Source: Bicyclus anynana (taxonomy: Eukaryota > Arthropoda > Insecta > Lepidoptera > Nymphalidae). From it: a DNA stretch of 64,000 nucleotides. This document shows, piece by piece, positions 60,917-64,000 of the stretch. The position numbers and the translations under genes are program-made. The stretch spans positions 5,394,001-5,458,000 of the forward strand of contig NC_069095.1 of assembly GCF_947172395.1 (NCBI RefSeq). The letters run 5' to 3'. The notes beneath the pieces were generated by a model. It was given only the letters and a program-made list of their open reading frames with translations, was not told where the DNA came from and searched no databases. Positions within the stretch are counted from its first letter, which is position 1. Each line of letters begins with the position of its first letter.

Positions 60917-62002
60917 ACCTACTAAATGAAGGAGAGTATACCTACTAAGAGACCCCCTACCCCCTACCTCTGTATAAATTATCATCTACAAAAGGATATA
61001 GGTACTATTCATCTAGTTCAGTAAATGATTTTTTAATTTTGCTATTCTAATTAAATTAAGGTTTAAGCAAAAGTGTAGCAAAACAACAAAGTCATTTAAT
61101 ATTTATTAGGATATTGTAACATATGAAATAAAATAATTAACTTACCGGCAACCTGGTATATAATCTGGTATTCTATACAATGCCTAGACAATGTACAAAA
61201 TACCGAGAGCCTTCTGGCAATGTATATAATATTTTTAAAAAATCTAAATAGCTTAAATATGATGATATTGACTTCATTTTTAATGTTATTATTTTCGTTT
61301 ATCATAAGTTCATAATGCATCAGATTAATACTGCATTTAATAACACAGTAAAGAGCAAACTATTGATTTCAAAACAAAGCGTGTTTGTATTGTTGTATCA
61401 GCAATCAAGATTAATCATTTCATACGTCATAAGCATATGGATTGCCTCCTAGGTGTTTCTAAGTATAGATAAAGATAAGACTAAGGCTTCACTACACACG
61501 ACGTATAATACGAATATACATGAAAGTATATACATACAGACAATGACATAATAACACTAATATGCATGTATAGATTTAGTAGCATCAATTCATCATGATA
61601 ACGATGTTGATGATAATATGACTGTGGTAAATCACATATATTTTTATATTTCGGTAAAAGTTACAGCAATAACAATTTTGTCTAGTGTGTCTTTGTTATA
61701 TTTCAATCGCGATTTTAGTAGTTTTGGAAATTTAATTGGCAGAACGTCTGTCGAGTCAGCTAACCTTATATGCCACGGAAAACAAAACTTGTAAAAATAT
61801 ACCAATTTTCGCGACTCAATTCTTCTACCGTAAAAAGTTGTGAGAGACTTTTTCAAATTGAATGAAATTTGAAATATACTGTTACTGAAAATTAAGGCTT
61901 CTGGTTTCATCTACAGCGATGTTACAGGGGTCGAAAATGGCATGAATTGCTTTGAGAAAAGTATGGACTTGGTGGGGCACTGCCGCGCCCCCAGATATGA
62001 AT

Positions 62003-62275
62003 ATCATCATCATTAACAACACATATTCTCACTCACTGTAAACACGAGTCTCCTTTAAGAATGATAGGGGTAGGGTATAGTCCACCAAGCTGGCCCAATG
62101 CAGATTGGCAACTTCACTCCCATAAAGAATTAAGAAAATTCTCAGGAAGTATGCAGGGTTCCTTACAATGTTCCTTCACCATTTGAGACTTTTTAATTTC
62201 TTAAAATGCATACAACTGAAAAAGTACGCCCTTCGAATTGAAGCAGAGGTCATATCCACTGGAGTATCACGGTTC
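62003..62275 (-). mobile_element. tRNA-derived SINE, family S1
   Basis: Minus-strand head CCGTGATACTCCAGTGGATA through the family body to the ATGATGATAT tail. The B box is lost. Confidence 0.75.
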
Positions 62276-62950
62276 TACTATATACATGTATGAATGTTAA
62301 TTCATGTAGCTACTAACGTTTCATTTTTAATTAATCGTTACATAACATACCTATGTTACGTAACGATTAAAATAGGTACTTACAATAGTTTGAATCTATG
62401 TTTTTTTTTATCACACGCCACGTAATTCCATTGTCATCATATAGTGTTAATGGTATTGAATATACCTGTTAGCGACCAATTGATGACGTTTCAATGTTAC
62501 ACATATAGTAGTGCCATTTCGAAATGTTCCTACAAGCGACCAATTGCTAAATAACTTTAAGACCACACCCGCGTAGTCTGGCCTTGGAATTTTATCAAAT
62601 GTACGTAGGTACCTATATATTACGAAATCTTATAAACCTGTTCCATTGACAGTTTCTACGTCCGCGTTAAAAATATATAAATAGGTACCTATTAGATCTC
62701 TATAGCAACAGAACAGTATCGTTATCAAATTTATTATTATTATAAATTATGATTTGAAGTCTAATTTATTATTTTTTGATATAAATATTTATTCACAAAT
62801 AGCTTTCATCTTGGAGGAATGCATGGGGTATAGGTATAGGTACCTACTGAAAAATAAAACTTAAAGGGATTGAAACAGAGCATAACAAATAATATACATA
62901 TTACTGGACAACCTGTATAAGAAGTATAAAATTAATGACGTCAATAAATT

Positions 62951-63157
62951 CGTCATCAACCCATATTCGGCTCACTGCTGAGCTTGAGTCTCCTCTCAGA
63001 ATGAGAGGGATAAGGCCAATAGTTCACCACGCTGGCCCAATGCGGATTGGCAGACTTCACACACGCAGAGAATTAAGATAATTCTCTGGTATGCAGGTTT
63101 CCTCACGATGTTTTCCTTCACCGATTGAGACATGTGATATTTAATTTCTTAAATTGT
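62951..63157 (-). mobile_element. SINE family S1, 3' part (well preserved)
   Basis: AAATTAAATATCACATGTCTC (minus strand) runs to GCCGAATATGGGTTGATGACG. The tRNA head is absent. Confidence 0.8.
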
Positions 63158-64000
63158 TGGCAACACCTAAATGTAATTTTAATATTACAAACTTTAATTT
63201 AATTGATTCAACAATGACAAATAATTAGTTTTTGGAGTTGACATTTAGAGAAAGATATACAGAAGAAAACAATTTTTTCCAATATGAATGTATCAGTTTT
63301 TTATTTAAACATACATATAGATTCCTGTTGACCTTCAAGAAAATTCACTAAATCAAACGTAGTGTGTTTTGTAGACTAGTCTAATCCTTTCCAAACATCT
63401 AGTCAGACATAATATATCAAAAATTAACATAAGACCTTGGGAACTTAAGGAACCTTAAGTTAAATAATGTAACATTTCTATGTCCATGTATTATGTTTGG
63501 AACCAATCCAAAGTAGATACTATAAAGGGAGGGAAACAATTATTGCATTAAACACTATGAACCTTTATTAAAGTTCCATAGCATTTGCCTTTGTTCTATA
63601 TTAGAAGGGAAGTACATGAGGATTTAGAAATTGGAGTGAGCTTTTTTATGTGTTATCATGTGTCAGGAAACACTGAGGGTGTACTACATACTTGTATATG
63701 CATAAACGTACTGCCTGCTCTAAGGAGTCACTATGTAACTTTTATTGATTCTCCAGTACTATTCCACTTAACTGTACAATTTGTGTGTATGGTGCAAACC
63801 TTGTGTGTATGGTACATCCTTGTTCTAATTAAAAATACAAAACAAAAAGTTGCTTATGTGTAAACTGGATATCAACAACATTATGAATGCCAATATTGAC
63901 TAGGTCTTGCTTATGCTTTCATGAGATTTGACAATATAGGGTTATGTTATGACTCAATATCAATCAATATTTTGATAATAAAGAGAGAAGAAAGACATTG
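63158..64000. other. AT-rich end of window, no gene supported
   Basis: A 92-codon plus-strand frame at 63585-63863 has no recognisable motif and starts at a non-ATG codon. AATAAA at 63977-63982 could mark a 3' UTR end, but no coding exon is linked to it. Confidence 0.35.

Noticed and set aside
63585..63863. 92-codon plus-strand frame
   Set aside because: It begins at TTG, has no domain and no splice partners in the window.
1..64000. CRISPR arrays, operons, bacterial regulatory features
   Set aside because: The window is eukaryotic: spliced genes and retrotransposons. No regularly spaced short repeats were seen.

Overview
The window looks like a piece of a lepidopteran (moth or butterfly) nuclear genome. 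It is AT-rich and holds intron-containing genes. It is packed with tRNA-derived SINEs, Helitron-type ends (a hairpin followed by CTAG), small foldback and hAT-like MITEs, and non-LTR retrotransposons of kinds common in Lepidoptera. No species can be assigned from the sequence alone. No true tRNA, rRNA or CRISPR array was seen.

Layout. (1) 1-21.6 kb is intergenic: SINE and Helitron remnants, several MITEs, palindromes, and an array of the 12-bp palindrome AACTGTACAGTT at 17.5-17.9 kb. (2) 21.7-32.5 kb carries two tandem plus-strand carboxylesterase genes. Each has four coding exons, the first three identical in length (177, 928 and 316 nt), and both keep a Ser-Glu-His triad. They are a local duplication. 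(3) 32.6-36.7 kb is repeat-rich and may include the long 3' UTR of the next gene. (4) 36.7-57.6 kb is a minus-strand gene of six coding exons (293 residues) that I do not recognise. All five introns join in frame. A TATA box, an initiator, a CRE palindrome and a CCAAT box sit at 57.55-57.69 kb. (5) Its second intron (12.3 kb) holds two apparently complete non-LTR retrotransposons, both antisense to the gene. Element A (45.1-49.7 kb) has an ORF1 with a PHD finger and an intact ORF2. Element B (52.2-56.4 kb) has an initiator plus DPE promoter, a coiled-coil ORF1 and an intact ORF2. (6) 57.7-64 kb is gene-free and contains a 96-bp-arm foldback element, a 34-bp perfect hairpin and more SINEs.

The observation I find most unusual is in element B. 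ORF1 ends in the canonical -1 slippery heptamer A_AAA_AAC followed directly by TAG. The -1 frame is open straight into the endonuclease-RT ORF2, which has no ATG before the endonuclease domain. This suggests that ORF2 is made by -1 ribosomal frameshifting. The 3' end of the same element lies about ten bases from a splice donor of the host gene.

The two esterases are predicted to be secreted hydrolases with related roles. The minus-strand gene has no visible functional link to them.
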